A stretch of 64,000 bases of DNA from Pseudogemmobacter faecipullorum (GCF_020539525.1 NZ_JACDXX010000012.1:62001-126000), one strand, 5' to 3'. Positions 43,168 through 52,528 are shown, numbered from the stretch's first letter. Notes: generated by a model not told the origin, from the letters alone. Program-made: numbers and translations.

Positions 43168-44826
43168 TTGCTCAAAAGACGTCGCAGAACCCTTCTCACG
43201 TTCTTCTTTACCCTGGCGATCGGGGCAGTGGTCACAAACCTTGTGGGCCGGATCGAATCTTCCAGACATCAGGCGGCGTTTGAGCGGACCCTTGCCGAAT
43301 TCGGCGGCAGCGCTACCGAGCAGATCACCCGCGACATCACCATCCTGCGTGCCACAAGGGCTTGGGTCGAGACGGCTTTTCAGTCGGGCCATACCACTGG
43401 CTTCAGCACCCTCACCCGTGATGTCTTTGCCAATTACGTGCATAAACTGGGCCTGCAGCCTTCGGATGCCGGATTGCAGGGGCTGGGCTTCGTGCCGATC
43501 ATCCGCCCGGAGAATGCCGCCGAAATCGACGCAAGGCTTGCGCGCGACTACGGCGGTAAGCGCCGGGTCTGGCCCGACAGTTCCGCAGCCCTGCGCACCA
43601 CCATCATGCTGCTTGAGCCCGCCAATGCGCGCAATCAGGCCGCTATCGGCTATGATATGTACAGCGAGCCCTCGCGGCGCATGGCAATGGATGCCGCCCT
43701 CAGCTCGGGCGAGCCTGCCGCCTCGGCCCCGGTGGTGCTGATCCAGGATATGAATGACGGTCGCCAGGCCGGGATGCTGATTTTTCTTTCTGTCAGCTCG
43801 CATCCCGGGCCCGGCAGCCCGCCCGACGCCCTCGTCTACGCGCCTTTGCGCGCCGGGGATCTGTTTGAAAATGTGTCAGCCGCCTACCATAACCGGCTGA
43901 AAATCCGCGTCACCGATGTCTCCTCGCCCGGACTGGCGCTCTATACCAGCCCTGATTTCTCAGAGCATTCAGGCATTCTGCGCGGCAGCATCATCATTGA
44001 GGTGGCAAATCGCAAATGGCGTATCGAGGCCCATGATCCGGGCGGCGAGGATATGTTCGGCATCCGTCCCTTCACCCTGCTGACCGCGGCGATGATGCTG
44101 CTGCTGGCGCTGCTCGCAGCCCTGGCCGCCCAGGCCACCGGCGCGGCAATGGCGCGGGCGCGCGAGCTGAACCGGCTGCAGCAGACCGCGCTGCGCGAGA
44201 AAGATCTGCATCTGCGTGAGATGTCGCACCGGCTGAAAAACTCGCTGACTAGGGTCGCGGCCATGGCGCGGCAGGCGGCGCGGGGCGCCGAAAGCAAAGA
44301 GGATTTCGTGCTTTCGATGAACCGGCGGCTGCAGGCCATGGCGGGGGCCCAGGATATGCTGACCCGGTCCGAAAATGGCCGCGCCGATCTGCGCTCGCTG
44401 ATCGAGGCCGAGCTGGCGCAGATCGCCAGCAACGACGGCCATGCCAGCGAGGCCGAACGCCATATTGAGGGACCAACAGTGCTGCTTGACGCCCGTGAAA
44501 CCCAGGCTTTGGGGCTGACGCTGCATGAACTGGCCACCAATACGCTGAAATATGGCGCCGGCAGCCTGCCCGGTGGCAGGCTGAGCATCCACTGGCAGGT
44601 CAGCCGCGAGGGAAGCTGCCGCAGGCTGGAGCTGATATGGCACGAAGAGGGCCTCTGTGATCAGCCGACCAGCACCCCCGATGCCAGCAGCGTCGGCCGG
44701 CAGAAAAAGGGCTTTGGCACGCAGCTGATTGAGGCCTGTATCCGCATTGAGCTGGGCGGGGAGATCCGGCGCAGCTTCAGCCCGGGCCAGATGCGGGTCG
44801 AGATCAGCATCCCGCTGAACAGCTGA
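43168..44826 (+). CDS. CHASE-domain sensor histidine kinase of the HWE/HisKA_2 type
   Basis: 552 aa from TTG 43168 (weak ribosome-binding site). TM1 LLTFFFTLAIGAVVTNLV; periplasmic CHASE domain residues ~35-285 (YVHKLGLQPSDAGLQGLGFV PII, IGYDMYSEPSRRMAMDAAL); TM2 LLTAAMMLLLALLAALAAQA; then the H-box REMSHRLKNSLTRVAAMARQ with phospho-accepting His354. The kinase half has the LGLTLHELATNTLKYGA N-box and a FGTQLIEACIRIELGG G-box. CHASE senses small extracellular ligands. No response regulator is adjacent. Confidence 0.92.
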   Translation: MLKRRRRTLLTFFFTLAIGAVVTNLVGRIESSRHQAAFERTLAEFGGSATEQITRDITILRATRAWVETAFQSGHTTGFSTLTRDVFANYVHKLGLQPSDAGLQGLGFVPIIRPENAAEIDARLARDYGGKRRVWPDSSAALRTTIMLLEPANARNQAAIGYDMYSEPSRRMAMDAALSSGEPAASAPVVLIQDMNDGRQAGMLIFLSVSSHPGPGSPPDALVYAPLRAGDLFENVSAAYHNRLKIRVTDVSSPGLALYTSPDFSEHSGILRGSIIIEVANRKWRIEAHDPGGEDMFGIRPFTLLTAAMMLLLALLAALAAQATGAAMARARELNRLQQTALREKDLHLREMSHRLKNSLTRVAAMARQAARGAESKEDFVLSMNRRLQAMAGAQDMLTRSENGRADLRSLIEAELAQIASNDGHASEAERHIEGPTVLLDARETQALGLTLHELATNTLKYGAGSLPGGRLSIHWQVSREGSCRRLELIWHEEGLCDQPTSTPDASSVGRQKKGFGTQLIEACIRIELGGEIRRSFSPGQMRVEISIPLNS

Positions 44827-44875
44827 GTTCTCCCGGAAGCGAAGCCCCCGCACCACGCCCGGGAGTGACCGCAGC

Positions 44876-44913
44876 AAAAAGGGCAGAAGGGTTTATCCCC
44901 CTTCTGCCCTTTT
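44876..44913. terminator. Bidirectional terminator between the kinase and frmA
   Basis: Stem GGGCAGAAGGG (44881-44891)/CCCTTCTGCCC (44899-44909) with five A on the left and four T on the right. Confidence 0.88.
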
Positions 44914-44928
44914 AAAGTCTGACGCCCT

Positions 44929-46059
44929 TCAGAAGGTGACCACGGCGCGGATCGATTTGCCCTCATGCATCAGATCGAAACCATGGTTGATCTCTTCGAG
45001 CTTCAGGTGATGGGTGATCATCGGATCGATCTCGATCTTGCCATCCATGTACCAGTCGACGAATTTCGGCACATCGCGGCGGCCTTTGGCGCCGCCGAAA
45101 GCGGTGCCTTTCCACTGCCGGCCGGTGACCAGCTGGAACGGACGGGTCGAGATCTCCGCCCCCGCCGGAGCCACGCCGATGATCACCGAGACACCCCAGC
45201 CACGATGCGAGCATTCCAGCGCATCGCGCATCACTTTGACATTGCCGGTCGCATCAAACGAATAATCGACCCCGCCGATATGATCATTGCCGCGTTTGGT
45301 CAGATTGACGATTTCCTGCACCACCGAGCCCCCGATCTTCGAGGGATTGACGAAATGCGTCATGCCGAATTTCTTCGCCATCACCGCCTTATCGTCATTC
45401 AGATCGACGCCGATGATCATATCGGCCCCGGCCATGCGCAGGCCCTGGATCACGTTCAGCCCGATGCCGCCCAGACCAAAGACCGCCGCCGTCGAGCCGA
45501 TCTCGACCCCGGCGGTATTGATCACCGCGCCGATGCCGGTGGTGACGCCGCAGCCGATATAGCAGATCTTATCGAAAGGCGCGTCATCGCGGACCTTGGC
45601 CAGCGCGATCTCGGGCATGACGGTGTGATTGGCGAAGGTCGAGCAGCCCATATAATGATAGATCGGCGTGCCATCGAGCATCGAGAAGCGGGTGGTGCCA
45701 TCGGGCATCAGGCCCTGGCCCTGGGTATTGCGGATCGCGGTGCACAGATTGGTCTTGCCCGAGAGGCAGGAATAGCATTCGCGGCATTCCGGGGTATAGA
45801 GCGGGATGACGTGATCGCCCGGCTTCAGCGTGGTCACCCCCTCGCCGACCTCGATCACCACCCCTGCGCCCTCATGGCCCAGAATACAGGGGAAAATCCC
45901 CTCCGGATCGGCACCCGAGCGGGTGAATTCATCGGTATGGCAAAGGCCGGTGGCTTTGATCTCAATCAGAACCTCGCCCTTTTTCGGGCCTTCGAGGTTC
46001 ACTTCCATAATTTCAAGCGGTTTACCGGCAGCAACGGCCACGGCGGCACGGGTGCGCAT
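44929..46059 (-). CDS. frmA: S-(hydroxymethyl)glutathione dehydrogenase / class III alcohol dehydrogenase
   Basis: 376 aa. Oxidises the spontaneous formaldehyde-glutathione adduct, formaldehyde detoxification and C1 dissimilation. Start ATG 46059 behind AGGAG ([20 protein letters not shown]); upstream in-frame codons are non-coding in character. Zinc sites: catalytic Cys in [13 protein letters not shown], His in [15 protein letters not shown]; structural Cys4 in [17 protein letters not shown]; catalytic Cys in [21 protein letters not shown] fold [19 protein letters not shown]. Stands alone; the S-formylglutathione hydrolase is not next to it. Confidence 0.96.
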   Translation of the reverse strand: MRTRAAVAVAAGKPLEIMEVNLEGPKKGEVLIEIKATGLCHTDEFTRSGADPEGIFPCILGHEGAGVVIEVGEGVTTLKPGDHVIPLYTPECRECYSCLSGKTNLCTAIRNTQGQGLMPDGTTRFSMLDGTPIYHYMGCSTFANHTVMPEIALAKVRDDAPFDKICYIGCGVTTGIGAVINTAGVEIGSTAAVFGLGGIGLNVIQGLRMAGADMIIGVDLNDDKAVMAKKFGMTHFVNPSKIGGSVVQEIVNLTKRGNDHIGGVDYSFDATGNVKVMRDALECSHRGWGVSVIIGVAPAGAEISTRPFQLVTGRQWKGTAFGGAKGRRDVPKFVDWYMDGKIEIDPMITHHLKLEEINHGFDLMHEGKSIRAVVTF

Positions 46060-46332
46060 AGAGGATCTCCTGATAAGCTCCCGGTTTTTCTGATTGAGGC
46101 CGGACCCAAAAGCAATCCGCTTTACCTCTGCCCGGAGTACAGCCCCGTGTAAAGCCGAGCCTCCTGGCATCCTGGTGGTGACAGCCCGGTGCACATGCCA
46201 TTTCACCCCAGCTCCCCCATGACAGGGCCCGCAGCCGGGCGATTGCCGGAACTGCGGTAATTTTTTCGCAGCATGGAACCAGACCAGCGGGGCCTGGCGT
46301 TATCTGCAGTGTCTTATTTCCGGAGGTTTTCT

Positions 46333-46626
46333 ATGACCCTTAAATCCATCGCCCTGATCGCTGCCCTGCCGCTGGCTCTTGCAGCCTGTGTCGAGACCGA
46401 GACCACAACGGTTGTTCCCGATATGAGCAATCACCCGTCAAAATGTGGCGCGGATCAGCTTTATGGCCTGATCGGTCAGCCGGTCAGCACCCTGCCCGCC
46501 CGCCCCTCCTCCGAGCCGATGCGGATCCTGACGCCGAATGGCATTGCCTCGGCCGATTACTCGCCCAGCCGCCTGAATGTGAAAGTGGACGGGCGCAACC
46601 GGATCACCGAACTGACCTGCGGCTGA
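46333..46626 (+). CDS. I78-family peptidase-inhibitor-like lipoprotein
   Basis: 97 aa. Start ATG 46333 behind GGAGG. Signal ends in a lipobox (LPLALAACVE, Cys near residue 19). The mature part has the I78 pattern: CGADQLYGLIGQPVSTLPAR, RILTPNGIASADYSPSRLNV, VDGRNRITELTCG. The I78 family includes serine-protease inhibitors; function here is by similarity. The two cysteines at the ends of the domain could pair. Faces ynfA convergently. Confidence 0.85.
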   Translation: MTLKSIALIAALPLALAACVETETTTVVPDMSNHPSKCGADQLYGLIGQPVSTLPARPSSEPMRILTPNGIASADYSPSRLNVKVDGRNRITELTCG

Positions 46627-46654
46627 GAAGCGCCGGATCCGGCAGCGGGGCGGT

Positions 46655-46981
46655 TCAGCCGGCCCGCACCGCCCCGCTCAGAATGACCAGTGCGCCTGCC
46701 AGCGCCAGCCCCGCGCCGATCAGATCACTGGCGCGGGGGATCTCGCCTTCGGCCAGCCAGAGCCAGCCAAGCGAGGCGCAGATATAGACCCCGCCATAGG
46801 CCGCGAAAGAGCGCCCGGCCTGATCGGGCGGTGTCAGTGCCAGCGCCGAGGCAAAAGCCGCCAGTGCCAGCACCCCTGGGACCAGCCAGAGCGCCGAAGC
46901 CCCCTGTTTCCACCAGGCCCAGAAGGCGAAGCAGCCCAGGATCTCGGCCAGGGCCGCAAAGAGATAAAGCCCCGCCGTCAC
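46655..46981 (-). CDS. ynfA: YnfA-family (UPF0060) membrane protein
   Basis: 108 aa, four membrane helices of small-multidrug-resistance-like topology. Typical sequence: YLFAALAEILGCFAFWAWWK, GRSFAAYGGVYICASLGWLW, and RASDLIGAGLALAGALVILS. Overlaps the nadE stop by 4 bp. Role uncertain; SMR-like export has been proposed for the family. Confidence 0.9.
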   Translation of the reverse strand: MTAGLYLFAALAEILGCFAFWAWWKQGASALWLVPGVLALAAFASALALTPPDQAGRSFAAYGGVYICASLGWLWLAEGEIPRASDLIGAGLALAGALVILSGAVRAG

Positions 46982-48642
46982 GCGCCGGAACTGTCGCGCC
47001 AGCGGTTGGCGATCGGGTAGCGACGATCCAGCCAGAAGGCCTTCTGGGTCAGCCTTGTGCCCGGGGCCGACTGGAAGCGCTTATATTCGCTGATCGCCAC
47101 CAGATGCGCGATCCTCTGCACCGTCTCGCGCTCAAAGCCCTTTGCCATCAGATCGGCGACCGAGAGATCCTGCTCGATCAGCCCCTCCAGGATCTGATCG
47201 AGCTCCTCATAGGGCGGCAGGCTGTCCTCATCTTTCTGATCGGGCCGCAGCTCGGCCGAAGGCGGTTTGGTGATCACCCGTTCGGGGATCACCATGCCTG
47301 CCGGGCCTTTCATCCAGGGCCGGTGGTTCGCATTGCGCCAGCGCGCGGTTTTGAACACCCGGGTTTTATACATATCCTTGATCGGATTATAGCCGCCGTT
47401 CATATCGCCATAGATGGTGCAATAGCCGACCGCGACCTCGGATTTATTACCGGTGGTCAGCAGCATGGCGCCGAATTTATTCGACACTGCCATCAGCATC
47501 ACCCCGCGCAGGCGGGACTGGATATTCTCTTCGGTCAGATCGGGCGAGGTCCCGGCGAAGAGATCCGACAGGGCCTCTCCGACCGCGCTCTGAGCGCCGC
47601 TGATCGAAATGCTGTCAAGCCGGCAGCCCAGCGCCTGTGCCACGCCTGCGGCATCCTCCAGCGAATGCTGGCTGGTATAGGCCGAGGGCAGCATGATGCA
47701 ATGCACATTCTCCGGCCCCAGCGCATCGGCAGCCATTGCCGCCACAATCGCCGAGTCGATGCCGCCCGACAGGCCGAGCAATGCTTTTTTAAACCCGGAT
47801 TTGCGCATGTAATCACCCAGAGCCAGCACGCAGGCCCGGTAATCAGCCTCATAGACCGGCGGGATTTCGGCGATGGTGCCGCGCTCTGCCTGCCAGCCCT
47901 CTGGCCCGCGGGTGAAGCTGACCATTTCGGTCACCTCATCGAACTGCGGCAGCTGCACGGCCAGTTTGCCGCCCCGGTTCAGCACCATAGAGGAGCCGTC
48001 GAACACCTGATCATCCTGGCCGCCGACCATATTGAGATAGACCAGCGGCAGGCCGGTCTCGATCACCCGCGCCACCATGATATTGAGCCGCAGATCGGGC
48101 TTGCCACGGTGATAGGGCGAGCCATTCGGCACGATCAGGATCTCGGCCCCGGTCTCTTGCAGCGTCTCGGCGACATCGGGGTGCCAGCTGTCCTCGCAGA
48201 TCGGCGAGCCGATCCGGACACCCTTCACCACATAGGGCCCGGTCACATCGGCCGAGGCAAACAGGCGCTTTTCATCGAAAACCGCATCATTCGGCAGGTG
48301 ATGTTTCAGCACCCTGGTCTGCACCTGGCCGCCCTCAAGGATATAATAGCCGTTATACAGCGCGCCATCCTGCCAGACCGGACCACCGATCCCCAGGGCC
48401 GGCCCCTCGGCGCAGTCGCGCGCCAGCGCCCCGATCGCCGCAATAGCCTCATCGCGAAAGGCGGGTTTCAGCACCAGGTCCTGGGTCTGATAGCCGGTGA
48501 TGAACATTTCGGTCAGCACAACGAAATCGGCGCCCCTGTCGCGGCCCTCGGCATGGAAGGCACGGGCCTTTGCCGCATTGCCGGCGATATCGCCGGTCAC
48601 GGGATTGGCCTGGACCATCAACAGCTGGAATCTCTCGCGCAT
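46978..48642 (-). CDS. nadE: Glutamine-dependent NAD+ synthetase
   Basis: 554 aa. Amidates nicotinate adenine dinucleotide to NAD. N-terminal nitrilase-fold glutaminase (residues ~1-265) with Glu in VVLTEMFITGYQTQDLVL, Lys in VLKHHLPNDAVFDEKR and Cys in GSPICEDSWHPDVAETL. C-terminal synthetase with P-loop LLGLSGGIDSAIVAAMAADA, MLPSAYTSQHSLEDA and TGNKSEVAVGYCTIYGDMNG. The ATG at 48642 is preferred to the GTG one codon earlier. Completes NAD salvage with the pncA/pncB genes 11 kb away. Confidence 0.95.
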   Translation of the reverse strand: MRERFQLLMVQANPVTGDIAGNAAKARAFHAEGRDRGADFVVLTEMFITGYQTQDLVLKPAFRDEAIAAIGALARDCAEGPALGIGGPVWQDGALYNGYYILEGGQVQTRVLKHHLPNDAVFDEKRLFASADVTGPYVVKGVRIGSPICEDSWHPDVAETLQETGAEILIVPNGSPYHRGKPDLRLNIMVARVIETGLPLVYLNMVGGQDDQVFDGSSMVLNRGGKLAVQLPQFDEVTEMVSFTRGPEGWQAERGTIAEIPPVYEADYRACVLALGDYMRKSGFKKALLGLSGGIDSAIVAAMAADALGPENVHCIMLPSAYTSQHSLEDAAGVAQALGCRLDSISISGAQSAVGEALSDLFAGTSPDLTEENIQSRLRGVMLMAVSNKFGAMLLTTGNKSEVAVGYCTIYGDMNGGYNPIKDMYKTRVFKTARWRNANHRPWMKGPAGMVIPERVITKPPSAELRPDQKDEDSLPPYEELDQILEGLIEQDLSVADLMAKGFERETVQRIAHLVAISEYKRFQSAPGTRLTQKAFWLDRRYPIANRWRDSSGA

Positions 48643-48798
48643 CACCTGTCCTCATCTGCCTGTCCCCGCTTTTGCCATGATCAGCCCTGGCAGGAAAGAG
48701 CAGGCAGGGCCTCACGCAGCTCTGAGGTGCGGCGTCTGGACAGCAACCCCGCGCAGCGCATAGGCTTTCGCCACAATCCAATCCGGAGACCTCCCGCA

Positions 48799-50217
48799 AT
48801 GCGCATTTTCCCGGCACATATTCTCGCCGTCACACTTGCCGTTCCGCTGGCGCTGTCCGGCCCCTTCGCCTTGCCGGGCCTTGCCCAGGCCGAAGGCGAG
48901 ATCATTACCAAGCAATATGACAACGGCTCTGTTTATGAAGGCACCTTCAGAAACGGCCGTCAGCATGGCCAGGGAAGCTACCGACTGCCCAACGGATATG
49001 AATATTCCGGTGACTGGGTGGATGGAGAGATCCGGGGCCAGGGCAAAGCGCGCTATCCGAACGGCTCAGTCTATGAAGGGGCTTTCGACAAAGGCCAGCC
49101 CGAGGGCAAAGGCAGGATCACTTTCGCCGATGGCGGCACCTATGAGGGGATCTGGCTCCAGGGCAAGATGACCGGCGAGGGTGTCGCCACCTATCCCAAT
49201 GATGCGACCTATACCGGGGCATTTCTGAACGGCCAGCGCCACGGCAAGGGCGTTTTGCAAAATAAGGGCGGCTACCGCTACGAGGGGGACTGGGTTCAGG
49301 GCGTCAAGGAAGGCAGCGGCAAAATCGCCTATGCCGATGGCTCGCTCTATGAGGGGGCGATGAAGGCCGATCAGCGCGCGGGCCAGGGCCAGCTGACCAT
49401 GCCCGACGGGCTGATCTATACCGGGGAATGGTCTGAGGGCCAGATCAACGGCACCGGCAAAATGACCCAGCCCAATGGCGATGTCTATGAGGGCAGCTTT
49501 GCCAATGGCAAGCGTGAGGGCAAGGGCAAGACCACCCATGCCTCGGGCGATGTCTATGAGGGCGATTTCAAAGCCGATAAGCGCCAGGGACAGGGCATGT
49601 TCACCACCCAGGACGGGTTCAAATATGAGGGCTCCTGGGTTGAGGGCCGGATGGAGGGGACGGGTTCCGTCACCTATCCGGATGGTTCGGTCTATGTCGG
49701 GGCGATGAAAGGCGATCAGCCGAACGGCCAGGGCGCGATCACCTATCCCGATGGCTCGACCTATCAGGGCAACTGGCTGAACGGGGTGATCAATGGCCAG
49801 GGCAAGGCAAGCTATGCCAATGGCCAGGTCTATGAGGGCAGCTTTGCGCGCGCGAAGCCCGAGGGCCAGGGCGTGATGACCCGGCCGGATGGCTACCGCT
49901 ATGAGGGCGAGTGGAAAGCCGGGCTGCGCGAGGGCAAAGGCAGTGTCACCTATGCCAATGGCACCAGCTATAACGGCGATTTCAAAGCCGACAGACGCGA
50001 AGGCAAAGGCGAGCTGACCACGCCCGAGGGCTACCGCTATTCCGGCGACTGGAAGGACAACCAGAGTGAGGGCGAGGGCATCGCCAGCTATCCTTCGGGC
50101 GATGTCTATGAGGGCAGCTTCCAGGACGACAAACGCCATGGCCCGGGCAAAATGACCTATAAGACCGGCGAACTGGCCGAGGGCACCTGGCAGGAAGGCA
50201 TCCTCACCCAGCCCTGA
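48799..50217 (+). CDS. Exported MORN-repeat protein (18 complete repeats plus one partial)
   Basis: 472 aa from ATG 48799, with GGAG 8 nt upstream; the frame stays open far upstream antisense to nadE but that is not coding. Signal peptide MRIFPAHILAVTLAVPLALS then ALPGLAQAEG. Residues ~45-465 are 23-residue MORN units (YEGxWxxGxxxGxGxxxYxDG), eighteen full and one partial. The repeats give a long beta-hairpin ribbon. MORN proteins bind lipid or act as scaffolds; a periplasmic or surface location is inferred from the signal peptide. No catalytic domain. Confidence 0.93.
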   Translation: MRIFPAHILAVTLAVPLALSGPFALPGLAQAEGEIITKQYDNGSVYEGTFRNGRQHGQGSYRLPNGYEYSGDWVDGEIRGQGKARYPNGSVYEGAFDKGQPEGKGRITFADGGTYEGIWLQGKMTGEGVATYPNDATYTGAFLNGQRHGKGVLQNKGGYRYEGDWVQGVKEGSGKIAYADGSLYEGAMKADQRAGQGQLTMPDGLIYTGEWSEGQINGTGKMTQPNGDVYEGSFANGKREGKGKTTHASGDVYEGDFKADKRQGQGMFTTQDGFKYEGSWVEGRMEGTGSVTYPDGSVYVGAMKGDQPNGQGAITYPDGSTYQGNWLNGVINGQGKASYANGQVYEGSFARAKPEGQGVMTRPDGYRYEGEWKAGLREGKGSVTYANGTSYNGDFKADRREGKGELTTPEGYRYSGDWKDNQSEGEGIASYPSGDVYEGSFQDDKRHGPGKMTYKTGELAEGTWQEGILTQP

Positions 50218-50244
50218 CAGGGGCCAGGGGCGCTGAAAACAGCC

Positions 50245-50273
50245 ACGCGGGGCCGGAAAGGTCCCGCGTTTTG
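50245..50273 (+). terminator. Terminator after the MORN gene
   Basis: Stem ACGCGGGGCC (50245-50254)/GGTCCCGCGT (50260-50269) with one G-U pair, then TTTTGCTTTT. Confidence 0.7.
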
Positions 50274-50546
50274 CTTTTCAGGCCAGGCCCTGCCCCCCGG
50301 GGCAAGGCAGAGGCCGGCTCTGCAGCACCCAAGGGCGCGCGCGGCATCGCGCCCCAGACCCGACCCGGGCGCAGATCCTGTAAGAATCAGAGCCTGTTCT
50401 GACCTTTCTTCCCGCCCTGCCCTGCCCCGCAAGCGGCCCCCTCATGCCTGCCCGCCTCTGCCCGGGGGATAAAAAATCGAGCCCGCGCCTGCATTTGGGA
50501 CAAAAACAGCTTTTCTTAGCCCGCGGGCTTCGCTAACCCTTGCAGC
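50274..50546. other. Intergenic region before the leu leader
   Basis: No gene seen. It contains an AT-rich patch (50472-50517) and the 12-bp palindrome AGCCCGCGGGCT (50518-50529) about 18-29 bp before the leader ATG, a possible operator. A -35/-10 pair could not be fixed with confidence. Confidence 0.4.
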
Positions 50547-50636
50547 ATGACCAGGGGTTCGAACATCACTTCGGCAGCGCGCACGGGCTTTTGCCCGTCC
50601 CTTCCCTTTGGCCTTCTTCTTCTCAGCCTCCTCTGA
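50547..50636 (+). CDS. leuL: leu leader peptide
   Basis: 29-codon ORF ending GLLLLSLL just before its TGA (six Leu in the last seven residues, and a seventh at position 19): MTRGSNITSAARTGFCPSLP then FGLLLLSLL. Located 121 bp upstream of leuA. A leucine run at the end of a short ORF followed by mutually exclusive hairpins is the hallmark of ribosome-mediated attenuation by leucyl-tRNA supply. Confidence 0.85.
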   Translation: MTRGSNITSAARTGFCPSLPFGLLLLSLL

Positions 50637-50678
50637 GCGTGCCCCCGGGCGCGACCGCTCAGAGTGACCAGCGCCCGG
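50631..50678 (+). promoter_or_regulatory. leuA attenuator structure
   Basis: CTCTGAGCG (50631-50639, covering the leader stop) pairs perfectly with CGCTCAGAG (50656-50664). The alternative stem CCGGGCGC (50645-50652)/GCGCCCGG (50671-50678) overlaps that region, so the two folds compete. No T-run follows the second stem, so it may act through Rho or through the leuA ribosome-binding site. Confidence 0.65.
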
Positions 50679-50757
50679 CCCCCGCTACCAGGAACAGCCC
50701 CTGAAATCAGGAAAACCTGGAACAGCTGAGATCCAAAAGATACGAAGGAACATTCCT

Positions 50758-52335
50758 ATGGCACAGAACGACAGCCAGGATCGCGTATTCATTTTTGACA
50801 CCACCCTGCGCGATGGTGAGCAGTCGCCCGGCGCGACCATGACCCATAATGAGAAGCTGGAGATTGCCAGCCTGCTCGATGAAATGGGCGTGGATGTGAT
50901 CGAAGCCGGTTTCCCCATCGCCTCGGAAGGCGATTTCAACGCGGTTTCCGAGATTTCGAAACGCTCGGTCAATTCAACGATCTGCGGCCTGGCGCGTGCC
51001 AATTTCAAAGATATCGACCGCGCCTGGGAGGCGGTGAAACACGCGAAATCGCCGCGCATTCATACCTTTATCGGCACCTCGCCTCTGCACCGCGCCATTC
51101 CGAACCTGACCATGGATGAGATGGCCGAGCGCATTCACCAGACCGTGACCCATGCGCGCAATTTGTGCGACAATGTGCAATGGTCGCCGATGGATGCCAC
51201 CCGCACCGAACATGATTACCTCTGCCGCGTGGTCGAGATCGCCATTAAGGCCGGGGCCACCACGATCAATATCCCCGATACCGTCGGCTATACCTATCCG
51301 ATGGAATCGGCGAAAATCATCAGGATGCTGCTGGAGCGGGTTCCGGGCGCCGATGAGATTATCTTTGCCACCCATTGCCATAATGACCTCGGCATGGCGA
51401 CGGCGAACAGCCTCGCTGCGGTTGAGGCCGGGGCGCGCCAGATTGAATGCACGATCAATGGCCTCGGCGAGCGCGCCGGTAATACCGCGCTGGAAGAAGT
51501 GGTGATGGCCCTGCGCGTGCGCAATGACATCCTGCCCTTCCGCACCGGCATCGACACCACCAAAATTATGCATCTGTCGCGCCGGGTCTCGACCGTTTCC
51601 GGCTTTGTCGTGCAGCCGAACAAGGCCATCGTCGGCAAGAACGCCTTCCTGCACGAATCCGGCATCCATCAGGATGGCGTGCTGAAGAATGTTGAGACCT
51701 TTGAGATCATGCGCCCCGAGGATATCGGCCTGACCGCCAAGAATATCGTCATGGGCAAGCATTCGGGCCGCGCCGCTCTGCGCTCGAAACTGAAAGAGCT
51801 GGGCTTTGATCTGGCCGATAATCAGCTGAACGACGTTTTCGTGCGGTTCAAGGCGCTCGCCGACCGCAAGAAAGAGGTCTATGACGAGGATCTGGTCGCC
51901 CTGGTTGCCGATGAGCAGACCAATGACGCCTATGACACCCTGGTGCTGAAAAAGCTGCGGGTGATCTCGGGCACCGACGGCCCCCAGGAAGCCGATATGA
52001 TCCTGACGATTGACGGAGTCGATCACCATATCGACGCCACCGGCGATGGCCCGGTTGATGCGGCGTTCAACTGTGTCAAACAGCTCTGGCCGCACCAGGC
52101 CCGGCTGCAGGTCTATCAGGTCCATGCTGTCACCCAGGGCACCGATGCCCAGGCGACAGTTTCGGTCCGTCTGGAAGAAGAGGGCCGCATCGTCACCGGC
52201 ACTTCGGCCGATACCGATACTATCGTCGCCAGTGTCAAAGCCTATATCAACGGGCTGAACCGCCTTGTGGTGCGCCGCACCAAATCGGCGCCCGGCGATG
52301 ATCTGAAGTCAGTCTCCTATACCGACGCCCCCTGA
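50758..52335 (+). CDS. leuA: 2-isopropylmalate synthase
   Basis: 525 aa. Condenses acetyl-CoA with 2-ketoisovalerate, first committed step of leucine synthesis. DRE-TIM metallolyase: FDTTLRDGEQSPGATMTHNE, metal-binding HCHNDLGMATANSLAAVEAG, ECTINGLGERAGNTALEEVV, HESGIHQDGVLKN. The C-terminal regulatory LeuA dimer domain (residues ~395-515) is present, so leucine feedback inhibition is expected. Start ATG 50758 behind AAGGAA. Controlled by the upstream leader. Confidence 0.97.
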   Translation: MAQNDSQDRVFIFDTTLRDGEQSPGATMTHNEKLEIASLLDEMGVDVIEAGFPIASEGDFNAVSEISKRSVNSTICGLARANFKDIDRAWEAVKHAKSPRIHTFIGTSPLHRAIPNLTMDEMAERIHQTVTHARNLCDNVQWSPMDATRTEHDYLCRVVEIAIKAGATTINIPDTVGYTYPMESAKIIRMLLERVPGADEIIFATHCHNDLGMATANSLAAVEAGARQIECTINGLGERAGNTALEEVVMALRVRNDILPFRTGIDTTKIMHLSRRVSTVSGFVVQPNKAIVGKNAFLHESGIHQDGVLKNVETFEIMRPEDIGLTAKNIVMGKHSGRAALRSKLKELGFDLADNQLNDVFVRFKALADRKKEVYDEDLVALVADEQTNDAYDTLVLKKLRVISGTDGPQEADMILTIDGVDHHIDATGDGPVDAAFNCVKQLWPHQARLQVYQVHAVTQGTDAQATVSVRLEEEGRIVTGTSADTDTIVASVKAYINGLNRLVVRRTKSAPGDDLKSVSYTDAP

Positions 52336-52351
52336 GGCGGTGCGATTTAAA

Positions 52352-52381
52352 CGGGCGGGCGCTAGAAGCCCGCCCGTTTTT
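52352..52381 (+). terminator. Terminator after leuA
   Basis: Stem CGGGCGGGC (52352-52360)/GCCCGCCCG (52368-52376), then TTTTT. Confidence 0.9.
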
Positions 52382-52460
52382 CGTGCCTGCTATTAGGCCA
52401 CCCTTCCGTGCGAAAGTTGCACACAGACAAAAGAACCGCGGGCGGCCCCGGGTTTTAGGC

Positions 52461-52475
52461 TTCACAATGTGTGAA
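52461..52475. promoter_or_regulatory. Palindrome upstream of mreB
   Basis: TTCACA-ATG-TGTGAA, a perfect inverted repeat about 190 bp before the mreB start and ~55 bp upstream of a plausible promoter. The regulator is unknown. Confidence 0.45.
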
Positions 52476-52528
52476 ATCTGCAGCAATCAACATGCACGCA
52501 GATTTGTTCCGATCCTGGCCAGCCGGGG

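Noticed and set aside
46690-48798. Upstream in-frame extension of the MORN protein
   Set aside because: It runs antisense through nadE; a signal peptide and ribosome-binding site mark the real start at 48799.
48900-50200. CRISPR-like periodic repeat
   Set aside because: The 69-bp period is coding (MORN units), with no constant repeat and unique spacer structure.
50555-50566. tRNA T-loop-like GGGTTCGAAC
   Set aside because: No cloverleaf around it; it is inside the leu leader ORF.
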